This document shows, piece by piece, positions 8,262-16,964 of a stretch of 49,886 nucleotides of DNA; within the stretch, counting starts at the first letter, position 1, and every line of letters begins with the position of its first letter. Position numbers and translations under genes: made by a program. Under the pieces are notes generated by a model. That model saw only the letters and a program-made list of their open reading frames with translations, searched no databases and had not been told where the DNA came from. This DNA comes from Chloroflexota bacterium (lineage in GTDB: Bacteria > Chloroflexota > Dormibacteria > Dormibacterales > Dormibacteraceae): the NCBI GenBank assembly GCA_005881025.1, contig VBFO01000006.1, positions 1-49,886 on the forward strand, written 5' to 3'.

Positions 8262-9085
8262 GGCGCGGGATCGCGCGCACCGGCTACGACGCGATCGGCG
8301 TGCTCGTCTTCGCGGTGATGATGTTCCCGATCTACTGGATGGTTTCCACCGCGCTCAAGCCGGGTACGGAGATCCTCAGCCTGACTCCTTACTGGGTGCC
8401 GAATCCGATCACGTTCGACAACTTCAAGACCGCGATCGCGGTGCCCTTTTTCTGGAACGACGTCGTGAACAGCCTCGTGGTGGTGCTCACGGTGGTCGCC
8501 ATCTCAATCGTGCTCGCGTTCCTTGCCGCTGTCGCGGTGGCGCGTTTCGGATTTCGGGGACGGTCGGCTTTCATCGTGATGGTGATCGCGGTGCAGATGG
8601 TGCCGCTCAACGCGTTGGTGATCCCGATCTACCTGCTGCTCGACTCGGTCGGCCAGGTGGACAGTCTGCTCGGCGTCATCGCCTACTACATGGCGGTCGT
8701 GCTGCCGTTCATGATCTGGACCCTGCGCGGCTTCGTGCACAACATCCCGGTCGACCTCGAGGAGGCGGCGATGGTGGACGGCGCGTCACGGGTCGGGGCC
8801 TTCATGCGAATTGTCTTTCCGCTGGTCGCGCCGGGCCTGGTCGCGACCGCGATCTTCGGTTTCATCCAGGCCTGGAACGAATACATCATCGCGTACGTGC
8901 TGCTGAGCAGCTCATCGAAGCAGACGCTCACGATCTGGCTCGCGTCCTTCACCACTCAGCACGGGACGGACTGGGGCGGCTTGATGGCCGGCGCCACGCT
9001 CACGGCCCTGCCGGTGGTGGTTTTCTTCCTGCTGGTGCAGCGGCACGTCGCGGGCGGATTGACCGCCGGCGCTGTGAAGGGCTGA
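8258..9085 (+). CDS. ABC sugar permease (NgcG/DasC-like)
   Basis: MalG-type inner-membrane permease, 275 aa, about six helices. The EAA loop is DLEEAAMVDGASRVGAFMRI followed by VFPLVAPGL. The N-terminus has the family block FPIYWMVSTALKPGTEI. It would pair with the preceding permease to form the channel. No ATP-binding subunit is encoded in this operon; the MsmK-type ATPase at 22146-23231 is the only carbohydrate-type candidate in the window. Confidence 0.9.
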   Translation: MRRGIARTGYDAIGVLVFAVMMFPIYWMVSTALKPGTEILSLTPYWVPNPITFDNFKTAIAVPFFWNDVVNSLVVVLTVVAISIVLAFLAAVAVARFGFRGRSAFIVMVIAVQMVPLNALVIPIYLLLDSVGQVDSLLGVIAYYMAVVLPFMIWTLRGFVHNIPVDLEEAAMVDGASRVGAFMRIVFPLVAPGLVATAIFGFIQAWNEYIIAYVLLSSSSKQTLTIWLASFTTQHGTDWGGLMAGATLTALPVVVFFLLVQRHVAGGLTAGAVKG

Positions 9086-9087
9086 GC

Positions 9088-10527
9088 GTGGAGTCGATCG
9101 AGCTGCTTGCGGATCGATGCCTCCTTCCTGGCTTCACCGGAACCGAACCGCCCGATTGGGTGAGACGCCGCGCCGCCGCGGGCATCGGAGGCTTCTGCCT
9201 GTTCGCGCGCAACATCGTTTCTCCCGAGCAGGTCGAACACCTTTGTTCAACCCTGCATGCAGAGAGTCCCGGCCTGGTGATCGCGATCGATGAAGAGGGC
9301 GGCGACGTCACCCGCCTCGAGGCTTCGACCGGCAGCTCCTATCCCGGCAACCTGGCCCTCGGCGTGGCCGGTGATGCCGGGCTGACGCGGGCGGTGGCGA
9401 GGTCGATTGGAATGGATCTGGCCCGAGCCGGCATCGACATGAACCTGGCGCCGGTGGCGGACGTGAACAGCAACCCGCTCAACCCGATAGTCGGAGTCCG
9501 CTCGTTCGGCTCGAACGCGTCGGCTGCAGCAGAGCAGACGGCGGCTTGGGTCGAGGGACTGCAGAGCGCAGGCGTCGGTGCTTGCGTCAAGCACTTTCCC
9601 GGCCACGGCGATACCTCGGTCGACTCACATCTGGCCCTTCCAGTCGTGGGGGAGGACCCGCCGGCTGCGGCACTGCTCCCATTCCGTGCCGCGATCGCGG
9701 CTGGAGCGCGCGCAGTCATGAGCGGGCACGTCGTGGTGCGTTCGGTCGATGCGGCCCCGGCCACGATCTCAGCCGCTGTGATGACCCGGATGCTCCGCAG
9801 CGAGCTCGGGTTCGCCGGACTTGCGGTGACCGACGGTCTCGAGATGCAGGCGATCACGCGCGAGCTTGCCATCGCTGAAGCTGCGGTGCGCGCGATCGCT
9901 GCCGGTTGCGACCTTGTTTGCGTAGGCGGCGGTCTGGCTGATGAGGCGACCGCGATCAGCCTGCGTGATGCGCTGGCCGCCGCTGTTCATGCCGGCAGTC
10001 TCAGCGAGGAGAGGCTTGTCGAGGCCGCCTCCCACGTGAGCTCGTTCGCCGCATGGCGTTCCAGGCAGCCCCGCCAATCTGAGATTCCCGACCGCGAGGT
10101 CGGGCTCGTCGCCGCCCGTCGAGCCCTGCGCATTGATGGCCACGTCCGCGTTGATGATGATGCCCTCGTGATCCAGCTCGATCCCGAGCCATCGATCGCC
10201 GCCGGGTATATCCCGTGGGGCGTCTCGGAGCCGCTGGCTCACCGCGGGGTCAGGCTATCGACGGTGATCCTGCGCGACGCAAGGGCTGCCGTCGAAAGGC
10301 ACCTGGCCGAAGCCGCAGGACGAACCGTGGTGTTGACCGTCCGCGACCTTCACCGCCACCCGTGGCAGCTCGCCATCGCCGACTCTGTCCTGTCACGCCG
10401 GCCCGACACAGTCCTGGTCGAGATGGGTCTACCCGCGTGCCGCCCGCAGGCGGCTTTGTCTTACGTCGCGACAAGCGGTGCGGCGCGGGTCTGCGCCATC
10501 GCTGCAGCGGAGGCGATGCGGCCTTGA
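9088..10527 (+). CDS. nagZ: GH3 beta-N-acetylglucosaminidase, NagZ type
   Basis: Retaining beta-N-acetylhexosaminidase, 479 aa. The TIM barrel shows GGFCLFARNI, AIDEEGGDVTRL, NLAPVADVNSNP, then the diagnostic NagZ loop KHFPGHGDTSVDSH at residues 168-181, whose Asp/His act as general acid/base, and the nucleophile Asp249 in AVTDGLEM. About 130 residues follow the barrel, as in two-domain NagZ proteins of Gram-positives. No signal peptide is present, so it should act in the cytoplasm on imported GlcNAc-MurNAc or chitobiose. The GTG at 9088 is two bases after the permease stop. Confidence 0.9.
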   Translation: MESIELLADRCLLPGFTGTEPPDWVRRRAAAGIGGFCLFARNIVSPEQVEHLCSTLHAESPGLVIAIDEEGGDVTRLEASTGSSYPGNLALGVAGDAGLTRAVARSIGMDLARAGIDMNLAPVADVNSNPLNPIVGVRSFGSNASAAAEQTAAWVEGLQSAGVGACVKHFPGHGDTSVDSHLALPVVGEDPPAAALLPFRAAIAAGARAVMSGHVVVRSVDAAPATISAAVMTRMLRSELGFAGLAVTDGLEMQAITRELAIAEAAVRAIAAGCDLVCVGGGLADEATAISLRDALAAAVHAGSLSEERLVEAASHVSSFAAWRSRQPRQSEIPDREVGLVAARRALRIDGHVRVDDDALVIQLDPEPSIAAGYIPWGVSEPLAHRGVRLSTVILRDARAAVERHLAEAAGRTVVLTVRDLHRHPWQLAIADSVLSRRPDTVLVEMGLPACRPQAALSYVATSGAARVCAIAAAEAMRP

Positions 10528-11387
10528 GCGAAGAGGTGCACCGCCACGCGGCACGTCTCGACAGCATGAGCGAGGTCGAGCTGCTCGAGCTGATGAACGA
10601 CGAGGACGGCAACGCGATCGCGGCCGTGCGGGCACAGATCCCGAGCCTCGCCCATGCGATCGATCAGATCGCCGGCCGCATTAAGAATGGCGGGCGCCTT
10701 CACTACTTTGGTTCTGGAACGAGCGGCAGGCTCGCCACTCTTGATGCCGCGGAATGCGCTCCGACATTCGGCGTCGATCCTCAGCTGGTGATCGCGCATG
10801 CCGCTGCCGACGGCGAGGCCGAGGACGACCGCGACCTCGGCGTGAGCGACGCCCGTTCGGCCGGGCTGACGACGCGGGACACCCTGGTGGCGGTAAGCGC
10901 GTCAGGCAGCACCGCTTACGTGCTTGGCGCCGTCGAACACGGACGAACATCTGGCGTTCTCATCGTCGCGGTCACGTGTGCGCCGGGCTCGATGCTCGGT
11001 CGGGTCGCAGACATCGCGATCGAGGTCGCCGTTGGGCCGGAGGTGATAGCGGGATCGACACGCCTCAAGGCCGGCACGGCGCAGAAGGTGGCGCTGAACA
11101 TGCTCAGCACGGGAGTGTTCACGCGCCTCGGCCACACGTATCGCGGCCGGATGGTCGGTGTCACGGCCGCCAACGCGAAGCAGCGCGGACGGGCCTTGCG
11201 ACTCGTGGTTGATGTCACCGGCGCCGGCGAGACGGCCGCCTCGGACGCCCTCGCGCAAGCCCATGGGAACGCGAAGATCGCCATCCTCATGCTGCGCTGC
11301 CGGCTCTCGACGGTCGATGCAGAGGCGCGGCTTTCCGCAGCTCGCGGGGACCTCGCGGCTGCCCTCGGCGAGAGGCGGCACGCGTGA
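10524..11387 (+). CDS. murQ: N-acetylmuramic acid 6-phosphate etherase
   Basis: MurQ cleaves the lactyl ether of MurNAc-6-P, giving GlcNAc-6-P and D-lactate. The 287-aa protein has one SIS domain: HYFGSGTSGRLATLDAAECA near the N-terminus, AVSASGSTAYVLGAV for the second phosphate loop, and the family signature GPEVIAGSTRLKAGTAQK. The start is a TTG at 10524 that overlaps the nagZ stop (TTGA); SEEVHRHAARLDSMS is the usual MurQ N-terminal helix. Its presence is the main sign that the operon handles peptidoglycan sugars and not only chitin. Confidence 0.93.
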   Translation: MSEEVHRHAARLDSMSEVELLELMNDEDGNAIAAVRAQIPSLAHAIDQIAGRIKNGGRLHYFGSGTSGRLATLDAAECAPTFGVDPQLVIAHAAADGEAEDDRDLGVSDARSAGLTTRDTLVAVSASGSTAYVLGAVEHGRTSGVLIVAVTCAPGSMLGRVADIAIEVAVGPEVIAGSTRLKAGTAQKVALNMLSTGVFTRLGHTYRGRMVGVTAANAKQRGRALRLVVDVTGAGETAASDALAQAHGNAKIAILMLRCRLSTVDAEARLSAARGDLAAALGERRHA

Positions 11388-12508
11388 AGACGCTCATCCG
11401 CGGCCGTGTGCACGGCCTGAAAGGCGAGTCCGCCGGTGTCCTAATCGAGGGAGCGGTCATCACGTGGATCGGGCGCGGCTCAGCCCCGGAACACCCAGAC
11501 GAGGAGGTCCAGCTTGCTGCCGGCGAGCTGCTCGCACCGGGCTTCATCGACCTTCAGGTCAACGGCTTTGGCGGACACGACGCCGCCGAAGGTCTTGACG
11601 CGATCGGCGCCATCGCTGACGCACTGCCCACCACCGGCGTGACCGCGTTCCTTCCGACCTTGATCTCGGCGCCTGTCAAGTCTGGGGCCGAGTTCGCGGC
11701 CTCGGTGTCCGGGGCGGAGAGCAACGGTGCTCGTGTGCTGGGCGCGCACATCGAAGGCCCTTTCATCAACCCGTCGTTTCGAGGCGCACACGATCGTTCA
11801 TGCCTGGCCGAACCGACGCCGGAGCAGGTCGAGGTGATCGCGCGGGCGAGGCCGCGGCTGGTGACGCTCGCGCCTGAGCTCCCGGGAGCCCTCGAGGCGA
11901 TCGCGAGGCTGCGCCGGCGTGGCGTCGTCGTCAGCGCGGGTCACACCGGTGCGGATTTCGAGCAGGGCGGCCTGGCGATCAAAGCCGGGATCCGCTTCGG
12001 CACGCACATCTACAACGCCATGCCGCCGGTCCATCACCGGCGGCCGGGCATCGCGCTGGCGCTGGCGCTCGACCGGCGCGTCACCGTCGGTCTCATCGCG
12101 GATGGGCTGCATGTTCATCCGTCCGTCATGCAGCAGCTCGTGAGCGTCAAGGGCACGTCGCGCATCGCGCTCACGACTGACCAGACCGCGGCCGCCGCCT
12201 CAGCACCGGGCAGCTTCCAGCTCTCGGGCCGTCGGGTGTACAGCGACGGAATGGTGGTGAAGCTCGAGGACGGCACACTGGCCGGAAGCGCATCGACCAT
12301 GGACGACCTCGTGCGACGCACCGCCCAGCTGCCCGGTATGAGCGCGGAGCGCGCGATCACGATGGCGTCGTCGGTCCCCGCTCGCGTGCTCGGCGAGCGC
12401 CGGCTGGGACGCATCAGCGTCGGCGCATGTGCAGACCTGGTGGTGCTGGATGCCGAGCTTCGCGTGCGCCAGACGTGGGTAGGCGGCCGCGTAAGGTTCA
12501 GGCGGTGA
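11384..12508 (+). CDS. nagA: N-acetylglucosamine-6-phosphate deacetylase
   Basis: Amidohydrolase that removes acetate from GlcNAc-6-P to give GlcN-6-P. In the 374-aa protein the N-terminal beta domain leads into PGFIDLQVNGFGGHD (about 52-66). The metal-site Glu123 is in HIEGPFINP, the metal-site histidines are in SAGHTGADFE and THIYNAMPPVHHR, substrate contacts are in IADGLHVHP, and the catalytic Asp is in ALTTDQTAA. The usual TDAM is replaced here by TDQT. The GTG start overlaps the murQ stop by 4 bases. Confidence 0.93.
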   Translation: MKTLIRGRVHGLKGESAGVLIEGAVITWIGRGSAPEHPDEEVQLAAGELLAPGFIDLQVNGFGGHDAAEGLDAIGAIADALPTTGVTAFLPTLISAPVKSGAEFAASVSGAESNGARVLGAHIEGPFINPSFRGAHDRSCLAEPTPEQVEVIARARPRLVTLAPELPGALEAIARLRRRGVVVSAGHTGADFEQGGLAIKAGIRFGTHIYNAMPPVHHRRPGIALALALDRRVTVGLIADGLHVHPSVMQQLVSVKGTSRIALTTDQTAAAASAPGSFQLSGRRVYSDGMVVKLEDGTLAGSASTMDDLVRRTAQLPGMSAERAITMASSVPARVLGERRLGRISVGACADLVVLDAELRVRQTWVGGRVRFRR

Positions 12509-13539
12509 GCCGGTTCCGCGACGAGATCGGTCAGCAGCCTGAGATCGCCGCCCGGCTGCTTGCGCAGAGCGGCTCCGCGCTGGAGGCGATTGCGCGTGAG
12601 TTCGACGCGCACCGTCCGCGCGGTTTCGTCATCGCGGCGCGAGGCAGCTCCGACCACGCAGCGGACTACGGTCGGTACCTTTTCGGCCGGCGCCAACGGA
12701 TGCTGGTGTCGCTGGCAGCGCCTTCGATGTTCACCCACTACGCAAGCCCGCCCAGCCTGGAAGGTCAGTGCGTGATTGGAATCTCGCAGTCTGGTGAGTC
12801 GCCTGATGTGATCGCGGTCATCGCAGAGGCAGCGCGTCAGGGCGCGCTCACCATCGCGATCACCAATGAGGCAGGCTCGCCGCTTGGAACGGCGGCCCGG
12901 CTCGTGGTCCCGATGCTCGCAGGTCCCGAGCTGAGCGTTCCCGCGTCCAAGACATATCTCGCCAGCCTGATGGCACTGGCAATGATCTCTGCCGCGCTCG
13001 CGCCTGATGCCGGCTTCCAGCGTGCCCTCGAGCAGGTGCCGGACAAGCTGCGTGAGGCCATGGATAAGGAAGAAGGCCTCGCCCCGCTGGCGCGGGCTCT
13101 CACAGGGCCGCGCGCGATAGTGCTCGGCCGTGGCTTCAATCTCTGCACCGCGGAGGAGGTGGCGTTGAAGCTCACCGAGACGAGCTACGTGCTCGCCCGC
13201 GCCTGGTCGGTGGCCGACTTCGTGCATGGCCCTATCGCCGTTGCCGAGCCCGGATTTCCGGTTCTGCTCGTCGGTGCGGGGGGCTCGGTGGCAAAGGACG
13301 TCGAGGCGATCGCGGCCAGGCTCACCGAGCTCGGCTGCCGAGTGATGGGGCTGTTCGACTGCACCTCGGCTCCCCTTCCACAGGATTCTGCCGTGCGCAT
13401 CGACTCCGGCCTGCCGGAGGAGCTGACACCGCTGACGCTGGCCGTGCTCGGCCAGCTGCTTGCGCACCAGGTGGCGATCGCGAAGGGCGTGGATCCTGAC
13501 GTGCCGAGGGCGCTCCGCAAAGTCACCCGCACCTGGTGA
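12505..13539 (+). CDS. SIS-domain glucosamine-6-phosphate deaminase (NagB-II type)
   Basis: Double-SIS protein of the GlmS isomerase-domain family without the glutamine amidotransferase domain, 344 aa. The first SIS domain has IAARGSSDHAADYGRYLF and GISQSGESPDVIAV; the second has VLGRGFNLCTAEEVALKLTE and the Glu/Lys region typical of GlmS-like proteins. Its place between nagA and a sugar kinase, with no classical NagB in the operon, supports conversion of GlcN-6-P to Fru-6-P plus ammonia. AgaS- or FrlB-like activity is the alternative. The GTG start overlaps the nagA stop and the stop overlaps the next start. Confidence 0.8.
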   Translation: MSRFRDEIGQQPEIAARLLAQSGSALEAIAREFDAHRPRGFVIAARGSSDHAADYGRYLFGRRQRMLVSLAAPSMFTHYASPPSLEGQCVIGISQSGESPDVIAVIAEAARQGALTIAITNEAGSPLGTAARLVVPMLAGPELSVPASKTYLASLMALAMISAALAPDAGFQRALEQVPDKLREAMDKEEGLAPLARALTGPRAIVLGRGFNLCTAEEVALKLTETSYVLARAWSVADFVHGPIAVAEPGFPVLLVGAGGSVAKDVEAIAARLTELGCRVMGLFDCTSAPLPQDSAVRIDSGLPEELTPLTLAVLGQLLAHQVAIAKGVDPDVPRALRKVTRTW

Positions 13540-14399
13540 CAGACGATCAGGTCCTCGGTCTCGACATCGGTGGTTCGTCGAGCCGGGCGAGGCTGAGCGC
13601 CGGCGGAAGGACGCTCGCCGAGGCGTCAGGCCTCGGCGCGAACGCAGTGGAGATCGCGCCGCGTCACATCCAGGCGAGGCTCACCGCGCTCATCGACGAG
13701 CTTGGCTCGCCGCGGCCGACCGCTTGCTGCGCGGGCGCCGCCGGAGCCGAGGTTCCCGCCGGCAAGAGGCGTCTCGAGCGACTGCTGGCCCGCCTGCTTC
13801 CTGGCTGCCGGGTGGAGGTCGTGCACGACGCGCGTCTCATCCTCGCTGCGGCCGGGCTCGACATCGGCATCGCGCTCATCGCGGGCACCGGATCGGTGGC
13901 GTACGGCCGCGACGAGCGCGGCGCTGAGGCGAGGGTCGGTGGATGGGGTTGGTTGCTCGGAGACGAGGGGAGCGGCGTCTGGCTGGTGCGCGAGGCTGCG
14001 CGGGAATTGATGCTGCGTCGCGAGTCAAACCAGCGTCTCGGTGCCCTCGGTGACCGAATGCTGGCCGCCACTCAGTCGCGTGAGATCCTCGAGCTGACGG
14101 GCAAGCTCCATGCAATGCGTGAACCGGGACGCTGGGCCGCGCTCGCGGGCGCCGTGTTCGACGCGGCCGACACGGACGAAGGCGCGGCGCGCGTGCTCGA
14201 GCGTGCGGCTGACGCGCTGGCGGTTCTCGTCGATCGGGTACGTGAGCGCCTCGAGGTGCAGGGTCCGGTGGTTCTGGCCGGCGGGTTGCTTCTCAATCAG
14301 CCGCGCCTCGAGCTGCTCGTGAAGGCTCGCGTCGGCGATGCGGTCAGCCTTGCCGATCCTCCAGTCGCTGGAGCGGTCCGAATCGCCGAGCGTCTTTAA
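13536..14399 (+). CDS. BadF/BadG-type N-acetylhexosamine kinase (GlcNAc/MurNAc kinase)
   Basis: ASKHA-fold ATPase of the BadF/BadG/BcrA/BcrD family, 287 aa. The phosphate-1 loop is LGLDIGGSSSRARLS, the phosphate-2 loop is IAGTGSVAYG, then GGWGWLLGDEGSG, and the adenosine loop is VVLAGGLLLNQP. The family includes human-type NagK and the clostridial MurK, which phosphorylate GlcNAc and MurNAc at C6. Linked to nagZ and murQ, it is likely to supply both GlcNAc-6-P and MurNAc-6-P from unphosphorylated sugars delivered by the ABC importer. The GTG start overlaps the deaminase stop. It is the last gene of the coupled series. Confidence 0.85.
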   Translation: MTDDQVLGLDIGGSSSRARLSAGGRTLAEASGLGANAVEIAPRHIQARLTALIDELGSPRPTACCAGAAGAEVPAGKRRLERLLARLLPGCRVEVVHDARLILAAAGLDIGIALIAGTGSVAYGRDERGAEARVGGWGWLLGDEGSGVWLVREAARELMLRRESNQRLGALGDRMLAATQSREILELTGKLHAMREPGRWAALAGAVFDAADTDEGAARVLERAADALAVLVDRVRERLEVQGPVVLAGGLLLNQPRLELLVKARVGDAVSLADPPVAGAVRIAERL

Positions 14400-14418
14400 C
14401 CGGTATCCTCGATCGCTC

Positions 14419-15150
14419 ATGGGATCCCCTGCGCCGCCCGAGATCATGTCGGGCGAAAGTCCCGAAGCGGTCATGCTCTGGGCTCACAGCAAGTTCTCGC
14501 GGCTTGCCCTGGTGGCGAGTCTGCAGGCCGAGTCGTCAGTGCTCATCGACATGGCTTCGCGTGCCGGTATCGGAGTGCGTGTGATCACGCTCGACACCGG
14601 GCGCCTTCCGCAGGAGACCCACGACATGATCGATCGAGTGCGCGACCGCTATCGGATCAGCGTCGACGTCATCGTTCCGGATGCGGCCGATGTGAAGCAG
14701 CTGGTGCATGAGCATGGAACCAATCCGTTCTACCGCTCGCCTGACCTACGCCGTCTGTGCTGTGAGGTGCGCAAGTCGCGCCCGCTCGCCGGGGCTCTGA
14801 TCGGGTTCGACGCATGGCTGACCGGCGTGCGCCGCCAGCAGGCTTCAACCCGATCCGAGACTCAGGTCGTGGCGGAGGACCTCGAACATCCTGGCCTGAC
14901 CAAGGTGGCTCCGCTGGCGGCGTGGTCGAAGGACCAGGTCTGGTCCTACATCCACGAGCACGACGTGCCGTACCACTCGCTCTATGACCGCGGCTATACG
15001 TCTATCGGCTGTGCTCCATGCACGCGTGCGACCAGCGCCGGCGAGGACGAGCGAGCAGGGCGCTGGTGGTGGGAGAACGATGAGGTGAAGGAGTGCGGCC
15101 TGCACTGGACCCCCGACAACCGGCCGCTGCCGATCGTTCACCATGAGTAA
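14419..15150 (+). CDS. cysH: Phosphoadenylyl/adenylyl-sulfate reductase (CysH family)
   Basis: PAPS/APS reductase of 243 aa with the nucleotide-binding LDTGRLPQETHDM. The cysteines are arranged as RRLCCEVRK and then SIGCAPCTR about 80 residues later, the four-Cys pattern of [4Fe-4S] APS reductases. The catalytic thiol is in the C-terminal motif ECGLHW. The reaction reduces (P)APS to sulfite using thioredoxin. The four Cys favour APS as substrate. The ATG at 14419 gives the best N-terminus; the ATG at 14446 (MSGESPEAV) is possible. No sulfurylase or sulfite reductase is nearby. Confidence 0.88.
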   Translation: MGSPAPPEIMSGESPEAVMLWAHSKFSRLALVASLQAESSVLIDMASRAGIGVRVITLDTGRLPQETHDMIDRVRDRYRISVDVIVPDAADVKQLVHEHGTNPFYRSPDLRRLCCEVRKSRPLAGALIGFDAWLTGVRRQQASTRSETQVVAEDLEHPGLTKVAPLAAWSKDQVWSYIHEHDVPYHSLYDRGYTSIGCAPCTRATSAGEDERAGRWWWENDEVKECGLHWTPDNRPLPIVHHE

Positions 15151-15153
15151 GGA

Positions 15154-15921
15154 ATGACGAACGAGGCGGGCCTCTCCGACGAGCATTCCGTCAGCGTCGA
15201 GCGGCTGACCAAGACCTTCCCTCATGGCGACCGGATGCTGGTGGCCCTGCAGGAAGTCACTCTCGAGGTGCAGGCAGGTGAGTTCGTCTGCGTGGTGGGC
15301 GCTTCAGGGTCCGGCAAGAGCACCTTGCTCAACGTGCTCGCGGGTCTGGAGGGAGCGACCGCAGGCCAGGCTCATGTGCACGGGCGCATGGCCCTCATGT
15401 TTCAGGAACCGGCACTGCTGCCATGGCTAACGGCGGCCGAGAATGTCGAGCTGGCGCTGGAGCTCCGTCACGTAAGACGGGCGGAGCGAAAGGCGACGGC
15501 TCAGGAGCTGCTCGAGCTGGTTCATCTGCACGGCTTCGAGAAGCGCCGGCCACACGAGCTTTCCGGCGGCATGAAGCACCGCGTGGCCCTGGCTCGAGCG
15601 CTGGCACAGGATGCAGACGTGCTCCTGATGGATGAGCCGTTCGCGGCGCTCGACGCCATCACCCGCGACTTGCTCCACGAGGAGCTGCTCCGTCTGTGGA
15701 GCTCCAAGGGGCTCACCATTCTCTTCGTCACGCACAACGCCCGGGAGGCTGTCCGCCTTGGCGACCGGGTGCTCGTCTTTACGAGCCGGCCTGGCAGGGT
15801 CGCCCACGAGATCCGCGTCGACCTGGCGCGGCCGCGCAGCCTTGATTCGCCTGAGCTCGCCGTCATCGCAGGCCGGATCACTGAGCGCCTCAAGCAGGAG
15901 ACGCGTCTGCGTGTCGGCTGA
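15154..15921 (+). CDS. ABC ATPase, SsuB/TauB/nitrate type
   Basis: A 255-aa nucleotide-binding protein with Walker A GASGSGKST, Q-loop LMFQEPALLPWLTAAENV, signature LSGGMKHRVALARALA, Walker B VLLMDEPFAALD and the switch His in LFVTHNAREAV. The LLPW/AALDAITRD wording is typical of the sulfonate/taurine/nitrate subfamily. It starts 3 bases after cysH, so it is probably co-transcribed with it. It forms a pair with the downstream permease. Sulfonate or sulfate-ester uptake is an inference from its neighbour. Confidence 0.88.
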   Translation: MTNEAGLSDEHSVSVERLTKTFPHGDRMLVALQEVTLEVQAGEFVCVVGASGSGKSTLLNVLAGLEGATAGQAHVHGRMALMFQEPALLPWLTAAENVELALELRHVRRAERKATAQELLELVHLHGFEKRRPHELSGGMKHRVALARALAQDADVLLMDEPFAALDAITRDLLHEELLRLWSSKGLTILFVTHNAREAVRLGDRVLVFTSRPGRVAHEIRVDLARPRSLDSPELAVIAGRITERLKQETRLRVG

Positions 15922-16051
15922 GGCTCGGCCGAAAGCCCTTGGCGAGAGATTTCGGCGATCCAGGTGGTCCAGATGTGGGTGAAGCGTCGAGCAGCGCAGC
16001 GAGCGCATCGTGGTGATGCGTGAGCGAGCAGCGGAGGAGCTGAACCCGTAG

Positions 16052-16957
16052 ATGGGCCGCATGGGCGCCGAAGATCCGTCAAGGGCCTTTCCGACCGAGC
16101 CTCCGCCGCTGATCGAGCCTCTGGCTGCGGCCGAGCTCGCCGCACCCGCGGAGACGCTGGCCGAGCCGAGCCAGCCCAGACAGCCGGGACGGTTCCTTTC
16201 GTGGCTCTGGCCGAAGCTGGCCGCAGTCGCGCTGGGTCTTGGCATCTGGCAGGTGGTGGTGTGGTCGGGTTGGAAACCCGACTACGTCCTCCCGGGTCCG
16301 CTCCCGGTCTTTCAACGCCTGGCACAGGACCTGGGCCAGGCCGACTTCTACACGGGCGTCGCCGTCACGATGCGGCGGGCGCTGACCGGGTACGCGATCG
16401 CGGTGGTGATCGGCAGCGCAGTCGGGCTGCTCGTGGCGCGGGTGCCCATCGTCCGCAAAGCGGTGGGGCACGCCATCCTGGGCCTGCAGTCCATGCCCTC
16501 GATCGCGTGGTTCCCGCTCGCGATCCTTCTCTTCCAGCTCAGCGAGGGCGCGATCCTCTTCGTGGTCATCCTCGGGGCAGCACCAGCGGTCACAGTCGGC
16601 CTCCTGAGCGGCGTCGACCATGTGCAGCCGCTGCTGGTGCGTGTCGGGAGGGTCATGGGCGCTCGCGGCCTGGGCCTCTACCGCTACGTGATCCTTCCCG
16701 CCGCCCTACCTGGATTCGTGAGTGGCCTCAAGCAGGGCTGGGCTTTCGCATGGCGCAGCCTGATGGCCGGCGAGATCATCGGAGTCGTCTCTCATGTGCC
16801 GTCACTGGGTCAGCAGCTGCAGGTGGCCCGTGACTTCGCCGACGCCGAGCAGCTGCTCGCGCTGATGATCGTGATCTTCGTGATCGGCGTGGTGGTGGAT
16901 CTCGCATTTGGCTTCGCCGACCGTTCCATCCGCCGGCGCTGGGGCCTCCTCGCTTAG
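16052..16957 (+). CDS. ABC permease, SsuC/TauC type
   Basis: A 301-aa inner-membrane permease with about six helices after a proline-rich cytoplasmic N-terminus of ~45 residues. The binding-protein-dependent transport block is GARGLGLYRYVILPAALPGF, followed by AFAWRSLMAGEIIGV, a wording typical of SsuC/TauC. GGAGGAG lies ahead of the ATG. The 130-base gap after the ATPase gene holds no ORF that I can support. No periplasmic binding protein is encoded here, so this transporter must use one encoded elsewhere. Confidence 0.88.
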   Translation: MGRMGAEDPSRAFPTEPPPLIEPLAAAELAAPAETLAEPSQPRQPGRFLSWLWPKLAAVALGLGIWQVVVWSGWKPDYVLPGPLPVFQRLAQDLGQADFYTGVAVTMRRALTGYAIAVVIGSAVGLLVARVPIVRKAVGHAILGLQSMPSIAWFPLAILLFQLSEGAILFVVILGAAPAVTVGLLSGVDHVQPLLVRVGRVMGARGLGLYRYVILPAALPGFVSGLKQGWAFAWRSLMAGEIIGVVSHVPSLGQQLQVARDFADAEQLLALMIVIFVIGVVVDLAFGFADRSIRRRWGLLA

Positions 16958-16964
16958 CGCGACG

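Noticed and set aside
12115-13467. A 450-codon open frame on the minus strand opposite the SIS deaminase
   Set aside because: It is the antisense shadow of a clear double-SIS gene in high-GC DNA; its composition is Arg/His-rich and shows no domain.
15922-16051. Short frames between the SsuB-like and SsuC-like genes
   Set aside because: Only frames of about 12-25 codons without an RBS or conserved-looking sequence occur; none can stand for the missing binding protein.
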